In this document: in pieces, positions 34,039 to 42,737 of the stretch
Numbering within the stretch: the stretch's first letter is position 1
How the letters are laid out: the number at the start of each line of letters is the position of its first letter
From: Paenibacillus sp. JNUCC32
GTDB taxonomy: Bacteria > Bacillota > Bacilli > Paenibacillales > Paenibacillaceae
Direction: 5' to 3'
DNA: 64,000 nt
Assembly (NCBI RefSeq): GCF_014863545.1
Contig: NZ_CP062260.1
Location: 4,729,501 to 4,793,500, forward strand
Program-made: the position numbers and the translations under genes
Notes under the pieces: model-generated
What the model saw: the letters and a program-made list of their open reading frames with translations, nothing else
Told to the model about the DNA's origin: nothing
Database searches by the model: none

Positions 34039-35809
34039 CGACTCTTTGCCCCCTGCCCTGACTTTGATTGATTCTTCCCAAGCGTTCCGGCAATGGCCAG
34101 TAGAGTACAGCCCGTACGCCGCCTTGCGGAGATGCCGCAAACCGCAGGCCGGCTTCTTCGCCATAACGCAGCCGCATGCGCTGGTGAACATTCCAGACGC
34201 CGCAGCCCATCTCCTGATCCATCGGCCTGTTCAGCCGGGCCTCCAGCTCGGCCAGCTTCTCCCCGTTCATGCCGATTCCGTTATCATCCACTTGAATGCA
34301 GGCCAGACCGTTCACAATCCGGAAGGTTACCCTGATTTCACCGTCGCCCGAGTGAGGCTCAATGCCATGCAGCACGGCATTCTCCACCAAGGGCTGAATG
34401 ACCAGCGGCGGGATCTCCATGCCTTCAGCTTCCTCCGTCAAATCAAGATGATATTGGAGACGCCTCATCCGCATCTGCTGGATTTCCAGATAATGCGTAA
34501 CGAACTCCACTTCGTCCGACAAGGGAACCAGTTCCCGTTCCTGACGCGTGGTATAGCGGAAATACCGGGACAAGCTGTGCGACATCGCCACGACGGCTTC
34601 GTATTTCCGAAGCTTCGCCATGCTGGTAATAAACGAAAAGCAATTATAGAAGAAATGGGGATTGATCTGGGACTGCAGCTGCTTCAGCTTCGCTTCCCTG
34701 ACATGGATCTTCTCCATGTATACATGCTCGAACAGCTCCTGAATCTGCTCCACCATCGAGTTGAATCTCGTGGCCAGAAAACTGAACTCGTTACGGCCCG
34801 CTACCTTCATCCTCACCCCGTAATCCCCGGCTTGGAGCCTTCGGAACACATAAACCAGCTGCTTGATCGGAACCTGAACCTGGGAGTACAGCAGATATGC
34901 GGCGAGGCAGCTCATCAGGAGCAATGCTGCGATCGAAATATAAAAGAGCCTGTTCGACGTATGGATCGGCTTCATAATGTCCGATAGCGGAATATAGTCT
35001 ATCAAATACCATCCGGTCGTTTCCGATAACACGATGCTGACCGAATAGGTTTTGCCGTCCACTTCCTTCACGCGATTCTCCACGTCTTTGAGCGGCTCCC
35101 GATCCAGCTCCGCCATCATATGGTTAATCAGTTCCTGGTCCGCGGTACGATTGTAGATAACGCCCGAATCGGGTTTATAGTAGAACGGATCGCTCCTTCC
35201 GTCGCTCTTAAAGCGGTCCAGCATATCCTGGATGTTGGTGCTGTCGAATTCAACCTTGATCACGGTATTCGACTTGCCCGTATGATGCTGGGTGGAATAC
35301 GGTGCCACCGAATACCAGACAAACAGGAAACGCCGGTCGCTCCCCTCGTAATAAGGAGTGACCTGCCACCCCGGCTTCACGTCCTCCGCGAGCTCCTCGG
35401 GCGAATAAAACCCGGCATCGCTTTCGGTGACCACCCGCCCGAGGGATGGGGAATAAATGGCCAGATGGCTCCGCCAGTTCGAAGAGCTCTCCTGTATGCT
35501 CAGCTTCGTCTGAATTTGCTTCACCAGATTAATCGCGTCCAGGTTCAGATACTTATCCTCCAAATATATATCCCGAAAGCTTGAGATGTCCGGGTCATGC
35601 AGGAGCAAATTCGGCCATGATGCCAAAATATCGATATTGGTATTCACCTGATTCTGAAAAAAAACAAGCTGGTTCGTATTCGATTGGCTGAGCTCCTTGC
35701 TGAGCACGTTCGTCGTGGTTTGGTTCGAATAGAAATAGAGGCCGACAATCGGAATCAACATCAGAAAAATGAACAGGACGATTTTTCGGAACAGATTAAA
35801 TTTGGACAT
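34019..35809 (-). CDS. YesM-type sensor histidine kinase
   Basis: The 596-residue membrane kinase has helix 1 at about 8-28, an extracellular dCache-like sensor at 30-285, helix 2 at about 288-308, then HAMP. The His_kinase domain carries His385 in SQINPHFFYNC, and HATPase has the DNGIGMN box. This is the LytS/YesM class that partners YesN regulators. The kinase-regulator pair precedes the sugar transporter operon on the same strand and probably senses galactan fragments or the loaded binding protein. That ligand is inferred from neighbours. Confidence 0.93.
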   Translation of the reverse strand: MSKFNLFRKIVLFIFLMLIPIVGLYFYSNQTTTNVLSKELSQSNTNQLVFFQNQVNTNIDILASWPNLLLHDPDISSFRDIYLEDKYLNLDAINLVKQIQTKLSIQESSSNWRSHLAIYSPSLGRVVTESDAGFYSPEELAEDVKPGWQVTPYYEGSDRRFLFVWYSVAPYSTQHHTGKSNTVIKVEFDSTNIQDMLDRFKSDGRSDPFYYKPDSGVIYNRTADQELINHMMAELDREPLKDVENRVKEVDGKTYSVSIVLSETTGWYLIDYIPLSDIMKPIHTSNRLFYISIAALLLMSCLAAYLLYSQVQVPIKQLVYVFRRLQAGDYGVRMKVAGRNEFSFLATRFNSMVEQIQELFEHVYMEKIHVREAKLKQLQSQINPHFFYNCFSFITSMAKLRKYEAVVAMSHSLSRYFRYTTRQERELVPLSDEVEFVTHYLEIQQMRMRRLQYHLDLTEEAEGMEIPPLVIQPLVENAVLHGIEPHSGDGEIRVTFRIVNGLACIQVDDNGIGMNGEKLAELEARLNRPMDQEMGCGVWNVHQRMRLRYGEEAGLRFAASPQGGVRAVLYWPLPERLGRINQSQGRGQRVDEYLIG

Positions 35810-35982
35810 ACATCGGCAGCCCCTTGGTTTATGTAGTGTGGGAAGTCATTTATAGCGAAATATGTTTATTATATCGGAGTTCGCCCTGTGCCGTGTAGGG
35901 CATAAAAGCAAGATTTCGGGCACTTTCGAAGGGATTGTTACGACATGGACGTTTGCGCAGCCCCCAAAGAGCGCATCCAACA

Positions 35983-36023
35983 AAAAAACAGGATCACGGC
36001 CTCAAAGAGACCGGGGTCCTGTT
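35983..36023 (-). terminator. Terminator of the DHA2 exporter gene
   Basis: AACAGGA pairs with TCCTGTT at the base, with a nested GC-rich stem. On the minus strand a run of seven T follows. It lies 43 bases beyond the exporter stop. Confidence 0.85.
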
Positions 36024-36065
36024 ACATTTTTATTATGAAATATATGCCTTACATGCGTCCATCGA

Positions 36066-37580
36066 TCAATGGCCTGACGGTTGTTCCTCTCCCGCCTCCG
36101 GTTCAGGGGGCGCATTGCGGAAGGCGGCCACGATCAACATACAGATCACCGCCATCACGGCCATCACCACGAACAGGGAATTAAGGCTTCCCTCCAGTAT
36201 TCCGCTCAACAGGCTGCCTGACCCTTCCGGCAGTTCGGCCATTCCATGCGGGGAGAGCAATTTGTTAATGTCGTCGCTCGTAATGCCGGCCGCATCCGGC
36301 TCAGCGGCAAGCCTGCCCGCGATTCCCGCATTGACCCATAATCCGAACACCGCTACGCCCACGGTCTGACCGAACGTCCGGATGAAGGAGTTCAGCGCCG
36401 TGGAAGCTCCGCGAACCTCATAGCCGACCGAGGATTGCGCAATGATCTGAAACAAGGTGGAGATATAACCGAAGCCGACGCCATAAATGAACGTAAAGAC
36501 CAGCAGCACGCCCAGCGCCGTATCCTTATGCATGAACGCCAATCCCACCGCTCCGATGATTAGAAGCACGACGCCGATCAGCGCCGTTTTCCGGGAGCCG
36601 GATTTAACGATCAGTCGACCGCTGATGATCGAGCCGATCAGCCATCCGATCGACATCGGGGCCAGCGTCAGACCCGACAAGGTGGCGTTGCCGCCACGAA
36701 CGCCTTGAATCCACAGCGGCAAATACGTGGTCAACCCGATGATAAGCGCACTTACCAGAATATTGGCTATCGTCGATACCGTAATATCCCGGATCTTGAA
36801 CAGATGGAGCGGCAGCATCGGCTCCTTCACCCTGTTCTCCACCACCAGGAACGCAGCGAGCAGCACCACGGAACCGATCATCAGACCGAGCATGAACGGA
36901 GAATTCCAGGAATAGCTCTCCCCGCCGCCGACCGCGAGCGCAAACAGCAGCGCGGTCATTCCCACGGTAAACAGGGCCGCCCCCCCGTAATCGATCGATA
37001 CTTCCCGGGCGTTCCGCTCCTCTTTGAAATAACGGAAAATCAGCCCTATCGATAACAGCCCGAACGGAACATTAAAAACAAAGATCCAGTGCCAGGACAA
37101 GTAATCCACGAAATACCCGCCAAGCAGCGGTCCGATCAGCGATGAAATTCCCCAAACGGAGCTGATCATCCCTTGAATCTTCCCTCGTTCCTCCAGATTG
37201 TAAATGTCTCCGACAATCGTGAAGGTCACCGGTATAACCGCACCGGCTCCGATCCCTTGGATTGCCCTGAAAATGATCAGCTGCGTCATGTTCTGCGACA
37301 GCCCGCACAGCAATGAGCCTACGAGAAAGATCAGCGAGCCGTATAAAAATACGGGCTTGCGTCCATATAAATCGCTTATTTTACCGAAAATCGGCGTCGT
37401 AACGGCCATCGTCAGCAGATAGGCCGTAAAAATCCAGCTCATCAGGCTTACGCTGCCGAAGCTGCTGATAATGGCCGGACCCGCCGGACCGACAACCGTT
37501 CCTTCGATCGCAGCCATAAAGGTGGATAACAGAATACCGACCAGGATATAACTGCGTTTGTCTTGTCTTAATACACCCAC
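36066..37580 (-). CDS. DHA2-family MFS drug exporter (14 helices)
   Basis: A 504-residue transporter of the EmrB/QacA group. Helix 1 has STFMAAIEGTVVGPAGP. The loop after helix 2 is GKISDLYGRKPVF, motif A of the superfamily. Motif C in helix 5 reads GISSLIGPLLGGYFVD. The start GTG 37580 is two bases after GAAGGAAC, so spacing is tight. No TetR or MarR regulator is adjacent. The substrate is unknown; proton-driven export of toxic compounds is the family role. Confidence 0.92.
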   Translation of the reverse strand: MGVLRQDKRSYILVGILLSTFMAAIEGTVVGPAGPAIISSFGSVSLMSWIFTAYLLTMAVTTPIFGKISDLYGRKPVFLYGSLIFLVGSLLCGLSQNMTQLIIFRAIQGIGAGAVIPVTFTIVGDIYNLEERGKIQGMISSVWGISSLIGPLLGGYFVDYLSWHWIFVFNVPFGLLSIGLIFRYFKEERNAREVSIDYGGAALFTVGMTALLFALAVGGGESYSWNSPFMLGLMIGSVVLLAAFLVVENRVKEPMLPLHLFKIRDITVSTIANILVSALIIGLTTYLPLWIQGVRGGNATLSGLTLAPMSIGWLIGSIISGRLIVKSGSRKTALIGVVLLIIGAVGLAFMHKDTALGVLLVFTFIYGVGFGYISTLFQIIAQSSVGYEVRGASTALNSFIRTFGQTVGVAVFGLWVNAGIAGRLAAEPDAAGITSDDINKLLSPHGMAELPEGSGSLLSGILEGSLNSLFVVMAVMAVICMLIVAAFRNAPPEPEAGEEQPSGH

Positions 37581-37726
37581 GTTCCTTCGTCCCCTTTACT
37601 CTAGACGGCCCCGGCATGACTCCTGTCCCTGCCGATCCTATTAGGACAAAACCGGGGCCAACAGCATAAAAGCGCCTCCCGATACCAGGAGCGCTTTCAC
37701 ATCATGTAACATTTCTATTATAAAGG

Positions 37727-39358
37727 TTACCGCGAAGGTTGCACAGACATTTTCCCGTTCCGCAGATGAATAAAGGAAGTGGCATGCCGCTTCATGAGTT
37801 CGGGATCGTGCGTGATCATCAGGACGGCCGAGCCTTCCCCGATGACATAACGGCAGAGCTCGGTTACTTTATCGATGGCGGCATAGTCCATTCCCGAGGT
37901 CGGCTCGTCCAGGATATACAGCGGTCTTTCCAGCATCAATTGGCTGATGATGCTTAAGAGACGCTTCTCGCCCTGACTAAGCAAATAAGGAGACATTTGA
38001 AGACGATCCGTAAGTCCCGCCATCTCTAACAGAAACCTCGCCCGCTGCTGCTGGCCGGCCGTCAGCTCCGGACGCTTCTTCACGGACATCCCGCCATGGA
38101 GGCTGTAGATCAGCTCCTCCCAAACATTCGGGGCCGTAAACATATATTCCGGCTGCTGGAACACGTAGCCGATCAACTCGGCCCTGCGGTAGACGGCCAT
38201 TCCCTTCGTATCTTCCCCTTGCCAGCGTATGCTGCCTGCCGGAGACGGCAGCAGGCCCATGATCAGGCGGCTGAGCGTCGTTTTGCCCGATCCGTTCTCC
38301 CCCGTCAGCAGCACCCAGTCGCCGGGATCAATCTTCGCATCGATGTCGCGCAGCGCCTCCCGGCCGCCGGGATACGCAAACGTCAGCGAATCGATCTGGA
38401 GCAGCGGGGAGACGGCAGACAGCCTGGCGCCTTCTGCACGGGATTCCGCCGCAGGTAAGGAGCCTGCAGGAACTGGCTTGCCCGCATGGGATACCGCCGC
38501 AGGCGCGGAACCTGCGGGGACCGGCAATTCCGCATGGCGCACTGCCGGATGCTGGGGAGTTGTTGCCGGGACAGGCTTGTCCCCGGCGGCGGCACTCGCT
38601 GCCTCGCCTGCGGGCCGAGGCAGCAAGCCCAGCTGCACCAGCTGCTCCCCGCAGCGGTGCAGCAGCTCCTCCGGCGGCCCGTCCTGCACGACGGTGCCGC
38701 CGTCCAAGACGATGACGCGCCCCGCGGCGCGCGCGACATCGTCAAAGCGGCCGGACGCGGTGATCAGCGTCCGGCCCTCCACCTGCAGCTTATGGCACAG
38801 CTGCAGGAAATTCGCCTGCGCCGCGGCATCCAGGCTGGCGCAGGCGTCGTCGAAGACGAAGAGCCGCGGGCGCAGTGCCAGCACCGCGGCCAAGGCCGTG
38901 CGCTGCCGCTGTCCCCCGGACAGGCTGCGCACCGGATCGGTCCGCCGGTGAAGCAGCCCGACCGCCGCAAGGGACTGCACCACCCGCTCCTCGATTTCCG
39001 CGGGCGGAACCCGCATATTTTCAGGGCCGAAGGCTGCTTCGTCCTCTACGATCCCCTGAACGAGCTGGGCATCCGGATCCTGAAACAGCACCCCGACCGC
39101 ATCCGCTACGTCGGCTATCGGCGCCGCTGCAGGATCCATGCCGTCCAGCAGCACTTCCCCCGTTCTTGCGCCTCCGCCGCTCCGCGGAAGAAGGCCGCAT
39201 AACAGCTGGCACAGCGTCGACTTCCCGCTGCCGCTGGCACCAAGAATCGCGACCCAATCGTTCTCCGCTATGTCCAGATTCATATCGTGGATAACCGGAC
39301 GTTCCTCTCCGTCATAGAGGAATCCCAGTCCCCGGCATGACACCCTTGTTCCCGACAT
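37727..39358 (-). CDS. Duplicated ECF transporter ATPase (YkoD-like)
   Basis: A 543-residue protein with two ATPase domains in one chain. Domain 1 (about 5-240) has Walker A GASGSGKST, signature LSGGQRQR and an atypical Walker B VFDDACASLD in place of DEP. Domain 2 (about 320-540) has GENGSGKTT, the changed signature LSQGEKR, and YILDEPTSGMD. The linker carries three tandem copies of a 16-17 residue unit of the form PVPAGSxPAAxSxA. With the S and T proteins upstream it makes an energy-coupling-factor importer, by homology to YkoEDC for hydroxymethylpyrimidine or thiamine. The substrate is not proven. Confidence 0.92.
   Translation of the reverse strand: MSGTRVSCRGLGFLYDGEERPVIHDMNLDIAENDWVAILGASGSGKSTLCQLLCGLLPRSGGGARTGEVLLDGMDPAAAPIADVADAVGVLFQDPDAQLVQGIVEDEAAFGPENMRVPPAEIEERVVQSLAAVGLLHRRTDPVRSLSGGQRQRTALAAVLALRPRLFVFDDACASLDAAAQANFLQLCHKLQVEGRTLITASGRFDDVARAAGRVIVLDGGTVVQDGPPEELLHRCGEQLVQLGLLPRPAGEAASAAAGDKPVPATTPQHPAVRHAELPVPAGSAPAAVSHAGKPVPAGSLPAAESRAEGARLSAVSPLLQIDSLTFAYPGGREALRDIDAKIDPGDWVLLTGENGSGKTTLSRLIMGLLPSPAGSIRWQGEDTKGMAVYRRAELIGYVFQQPEYMFTAPNVWEELIYSLHGGMSVKKRPELTAGQQQRARFLLEMAGLTDRLQMSPYLLSQGEKRLLSIISQLMLERPLYILDEPTSGMDYAAIDKVTELCRYVIGEGSAVLMITHDPELMKRHATSFIHLRNGKMSVQPSR
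38436..38582. repeat. 48/48/51-bp tandem repeat in the ATPase linker
   Basis: Three diverged direct repeats (38436-38483, 38484-38531, 38532-38582) lie in frame and encode the Pro/Ala-rich linker between the two ATPase domains. Unit lengths are multiples of three, so copy-number change would alter linker length without breaking the frame. Confidence 0.75.
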
Positions 39359-39362
39359 CGGG

Positions 39363-39950
39363 CTATCCCTTAACGGAGACGGCGAAACGGCGAAGCAGGC
39401 CCGTCTTCACTAACGCCTCTCCCAAAACCTTGGTTAACAGGCCGCAGAGGAGTACGCCGCTCAGAATACGCACCGCCAGCGCAATGCCAAGCACTTCGAT
39501 CGGCCAGGACGTATACCCGAACATGTTGGCCGCGAACAGGAACCAGAGCGGTACCATCGCCCCGCCAACCAGCATTAGAGCGCTTGCGCTCCACTTTTTG
39601 TATCGGTAGATCGCGAAAATCGTCTCCGCCACGATCATGTAGCAGCCCGCGGCCACAAAACACGAAGCAATGCCGTATACCGTACCGGTCAGAGCCTGAA
39701 TCGTGCCGCCGATCGCAAACGTGACAACCGCCGTTCCCGGTTTACGTATGATGTAGTAAGCCAAGAGTCCATAAACCATGTAGATTCCCGTCGTCGTCGA
39801 AGTGGCGATGGGTCCGCCCAGACTGTTCAACAGCTTGTTAACCGGCCCTATGTATACGGTGAGAACGGCATTAACGGCAGCAAGCATCGCCATCAGGATA
39901 ATCTCCTGCGTCGTAAAAGCAAACCATTTTTTCTGTGATGATGAATTCAA
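39363..39950 (-). CDS. ECF transporter S component, YkoE family
   Basis: A 195-residue membrane protein with about six helices. Blocks YYIIRKPGTAVVTFAIGG and RILSGVLLCGLLTKVLGEAL match YkoE, the predicted substrate-binding subunit for hydroxymethylpyrimidine/thiamine. TTG 39950 is chosen because AAGGAGG lies eight bases upstream; the open frame runs 18 codons further to 40004 through a hairpin-forming leader. Its stop is four bases from the ATPase start. A promoter and two hairpins precede it. No TPP riboswitch was recognised, so the vitamin identity is uncertain. Confidence 0.88.
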   Translation of the reverse strand: MNSSSQKKWFAFTTQEIILMAMLAAVNAVLTVYIGPVNKLLNSLGGPIATSTTTGIYMVYGLLAYYIIRKPGTAVVTFAIGGTIQALTGTVYGIASCFVAAGCYMIVAETIFAIYRYKKWSASALMLVGGAMVPLWFLFAANMFGYTSWPIEVLGIALAVRILSGVLLCGLLTKVLGEALVKTGLLRRFAVSVKG

Positions 39951-39969
39951 AGGTAGTCCTCCTTCATAC

Positions 39970-40008
39970 CAGCCGCCGTCGGCGGCTGTGCTAGCGTTCG
40001 TCAACGCT
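39970..40008 (-). promoter_or_regulatory. Two adjacent hairpins in the ECF S-component leader
   Basis: AGCGTT and AACGCT form hairpin 1 (39993-40008). CAGCCGCC and GGCGGCTG form hairpin 2 (39970-39988), ending five bases before the ribosome-binding site. Both lie at the very 5' end of the predicted transcript. They may control translation of the S component. I cannot match them to a known riboswitch class. Confidence 0.5.
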
Positions 40009-40017
40009 TCTTTTCAT

Positions 40018-40046
40018 ATTTTGCACACTTCCGCTCTTAACGTCAA
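40018..40046 (-). promoter_or_regulatory. Internal promoter of the ECF S component and ATPase genes
   Basis: On the minus strand TTGACG (40046-40041) and CAAAAT (40023-40018) have a 17-base spacer. It lies between the T-component stop and the S-component start, so these genes can be transcribed apart from the T component. Confidence 0.65.
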
Positions 40047-40075
40047 CCCATTTTTTGTTGATTCAGGTTAACAAT

Positions 40076-40834
40076 TCAGGCAATCCACCAGACGAAAACC
40101 GTTGCCAGTACATACATAACTGCCGATGCGACCGCCCATGAAGGAATGTTAACCTCCGTGCGATAGGTTCGGTCCGGGTATGCGCCAAATCCTTTGGATT
40201 CCATTGCGCCCGCCGTTTGCTGAACACGACGCAGCGCATTAAGCAGGACAGCCGAAACAAACTTCAATCCGTAGCCGATGCGGCTTCCGAGTCCCTTGGG
40301 CGGTCGATGGCCCCTTACCTGCTGGGCAGCCAGAATATGGGCACCCTCCTCCTCCAACAGCGGAATGAAGGTCAGCGCAGCGGATACGCCAAACGCAAAC
40401 CGGTAAGGGATTCGAAGACGCCTGGTCAGCTCGGCAACCAGTTCTCTTGGATCCGTCGTCAAGATATACGCCATCGAGGTCAGAAACAACGTAAACATCC
40501 GGAGCGACATGGCACCCGCGGCGTTCAGAGCCTCAACCGTCAGGGCGATGGGCCCCCACTGCAGCCATACGGTGTCCCCTTGGACCGTCAAGCTGGTCAG
40601 AATGAAGTAGGGTACTGCAACGATTGCAATGAGCCGGATCCCTCCCAGCAGACGCTTGCAAGACACCCGGCCGGCGAATCGGGCTTGGCCGATGCATAAC
40701 AGGAGAAACAACGCCTGCTGCCAGGCTTGGTCGAGCAGCATGGCGATTACCGCTGTACAGAACAGGATCACCAGCTTGCTTAAAGGATCATATCGATGAA
40801 GAAGCGTGCCGCCCTTCTCATATTGAATCAGCAT
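40076..40834 (-). CDS. ECF transporter T component (YkoC/EcfT)
   Basis: A 252-residue membrane protein of the CbiQ/EcfT family. It starts with the typical LHRYDPLSKLVILF and carries an ARG-like coupling motif as QQVRGHRPP near residue 173, where it contacts the ATPases. About five helices. GGTGG precedes ATG 40834. It scaffolds the S component and the duplicated ATPase encoded downstream. The gene lies 19 bases after the GNAT gene and may share its promoter. Confidence 0.9.
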   Translation of the reverse strand: MLIQYEKGGTLLHRYDPLSKLVILFCTAVIAMLLDQAWQQALFLLLCIGQARFAGRVSCKRLLGGIRLIAIVAVPYFILTSLTVQGDTVWLQWGPIALTVEALNAAGAMSLRMFTLFLTSMAYILTTDPRELVAELTRRLRIPYRFAFGVSAALTFIPLLEEEGAHILAAQQVRGHRPPKGLGSRIGYGLKFVSAVLLNALRRVQQTAGAMESKGFGAYPDRTYRTEVNIPSWAVASAVMYVLATVFVWWIA

Positions 40835-40853
40835 ATTCCACCAACTGCCTCTC

Positions 40854-41417
40854 TTATAGCGTGTTCCAATCTTTTCTCAATCGCGAAAAAACGACGGCAT
40901 CGACATAACCGCCGGACGTATGGCGATAATCGCGAAGCACTCCTTCGCGCATATAACCGTGCTTCGCGAACCATCGGCATGCACGCTCATTTCTTGAATC
41001 GACGAAAGCCTCGATTCGGTTTAGTCCCATGGACGCGTACCCGAAAGCCGCAACCAGCTCGGCCGCCTCGGTCATATAGCCCTTCCCCCAATAACGGCTT
41101 GCCAGCTCACACCCAAACTCGCCCTTGAACGCGCCCTCCAGCTGCCAAATATTAAATCCGCAGCTACCGATCAATTGGCCTGTTTCGGTGATCTCGATGC
41201 CCCAGCGAATGGCTTCGTCCTGCTCGGCAAGCCGTTGCAGCCACTCAATCAGCGCCTTTGCGTCCTCGGCTGAATCCATTACGGGCATATCCAGAAAGGC
41301 CGTTACGGCGGGATCGGACCAGCAGCCCAGCATCGCTTCCGCATCCTCCCTCTCCATCCTTCGCAGCCGGATCCGCCGACCCTTCATTTCCGGAACGATC
41401 CCTTCGCATCTGTACAT
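40854..41417 (-). CDS. RimJ/RimL-type GNAT acetyltransferase
   Basis: A 187-residue acetyltransferase with the RimJ/RimL pattern: RIRLRRMEREDAEAML at the N-terminus, GCELASRYWGKGYMTEA for acetyl-CoA binding (about 109-125), and the family segment NRIEAFVDSRNERACRWFAKHGYMREGVLRDY. Substrate unknown; relatives acetylate ribosomal protein N-termini, small amines or antibiotics. First gene of the minus-strand group leading into the ECF genes. Divergent from the hydrolase gene. Confidence 0.9.
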   Translation of the reverse strand: MYRCEGIVPEMKGRRIRLRRMEREDAEAMLGCWSDPAVTAFLDMPVMDSAEDAKALIEWLQRLAEQDEAIRWGIEITETGQLIGSCGFNIWQLEGAFKGEFGCELASRYWGKGYMTEAAELVAAFGYASMGLNRIEAFVDSRNERACRWFAKHGYMREGVLRDYRHTSGGYVDAVVFSRLRKDWNTL

Positions 41418-41630
41418 GGTATTCCACCCTCTCGCAAAAAACTGACTTGCATCGGCTGTTTCCGGTGATACTATGTGCGTGTATAAAAGAGTATAGCGAA
41501 AATCAATCCGTATCCTGGTCCCCCATCAACATCTTAGAGCTGGATGTATATATATTGATGGATTCGGGAGGCTTCCGTCAATATGCTTGTCACGGCTCCC
41601 TTGTACAGTGCGGAATAAGGAGGAAGTCAT

Positions 41631-42653
41631 CTGAGTATGTATATCGCGATTGTCTTGCTGTTCACCGTCGTTGTCATTGCCGCTGCCATTACGCAAATCG
41701 GATATCTGCAGATTACGCGGATGCGCGTAAAGAATGACCTCAAGCTGTTCACGGTGCTGGAAAAAGCCGGACTGTACAGCAGAGAGAAATATGAATCGCT
41801 TCAAAAGAACGAAGTGGCGATCAAGAGCTTTGACGGGTTGAAGCTGTGCGGCGCAGCCATTCTAAACAATCCCGGCTCCAAGCACTGGATGCTTCTTGCC
41901 CACGGCTATACCGGTTCGCGAGCCGTATCCACCCAATTCATTGATTTGTTTACGGAAGAGGGGTACAACGTGCTCCTGATCGATCAGCGCCGGCATGGAC
42001 GAAGCGAAGGACGCTATACCACCTACGGTTATTATGAGAAACACGACGTGCAAGCGTGGGTGCGCTGGATTACCCGCAAATACGGCGAGGATGTGGCGAT
42101 CGGGCTTCATGGACAATCGCTGGGAGGCGGAACCGTGCTGGAGTATTTATCCATCGCTGATCCGCAGGTCAAGCTTGTCATCGCGGATTGCCCGTATTCC
42201 GATTTGACGGATTTAATGCGGCATCAGCTCACGCGCATCAACAAAATCCCTTCCGTGCCGTTCCTGTCCTGGGTGAACGCCAGAATTCGGCGTAAAGCCG
42301 GGTTCAGCCTCGATCAGGTCAGCCCGATCCGTGCTGTTCGGAACAGCACGCTTCCGGTTATGTTCATCCATGGCACCAAGGATAATTACGTGCCTACCCG
42401 AATGAGCATCGAGATGTACGAAGCCAAACCAGACCCGAAAAAACTTCTTCTTATCGAAGGCGCTATCCATGCGAACGCTTATCATGTGGATCCCGAGCAA
42501 TATCGGGAAGGCGTGCACTCTTTCCTTCGTGAACATATAGATCAACCCGTCCAGGCACCGCTGCCGGAAGCTGCCCGTGCAGCGCAGCCGGAAGCAGCGC
42601 CAGCCCAAAGCACCTTCCAACTGGAGCTGGACGGATCCCTTGAGACAGTATAG
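41631..42653 (+). CDS. Membrane-anchored alpha/beta hydrolase (YqkD-like, S33 type)
   Basis: The protein has one N-terminal membrane helix (IVLLFTVVVIAAAITQIGY) followed by an alpha/beta-hydrolase domain. The oxyanion region is LLAHGYTGSR. The nucleophile elbow is GLHGQSLGGG. The acid is in FIHGTKDNYVP and the catalytic His is probably in EGAIHANAY. Gln before Ser in the elbow is typical of this group. The nearest ATG, 41637, is 13 bases after AAGGAGG; the in-frame CTG at 41631 is seven bases after it and is proposed as the start (340 residues against 338). A Pro/Ala/Gln-rich tail of about 35 residues ends the protein. Substrate unknown. Confidence 0.85.
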   Translation: MSMYIAIVLLFTVVVIAAAITQIGYLQITRMRVKNDLKLFTVLEKAGLYSREKYESLQKNEVAIKSFDGLKLCGAAILNNPGSKHWMLLAHGYTGSRAVSTQFIDLFTEEGYNVLLIDQRRHGRSEGRYTTYGYYEKHDVQAWVRWITRKYGEDVAIGLHGQSLGGGTVLEYLSIADPQVKLVIADCPYSDLTDLMRHQLTRINKIPSVPFLSWVNARIRRKAGFSLDQVSPIRAVRNSTLPVMFIHGTKDNYVPTRMSIEMYEAKPDPKKLLLIEGAIHANAYHVDPEQYREGVHSFLREHIDQPVQAPLPEAARAAQPEAAPAQSTFQLELDGSLETV

Positions 42654-42664
42654 GACGGCGGCTC

Positions 42665-42714
42665 AAAAAGCCCCCGCACTGCACGCTGGATCTGCGTGAG
42701 TCGGGGGCTTTTTT
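42665..42714. terminator. Bidirectional terminator
   Basis: AAAAAGCCCCCG pairs with CGGGGGCTTTTT, with a further imperfect hairpin in the loop. It separates the hydrolase gene from the convergent wHTH gene. Confidence 0.88.
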
Positions 42715-42737
42715 CAATTGTTATGCTGTTATCTGCC

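Noticed and set aside
40835..41636. Search for a TPP riboswitch upstream of the GNAT/ECF group.
   Set aside because: No CTGAGA or downstream pyrophosphate-sensor core was recognised by eye. A covariance search would be decisive.
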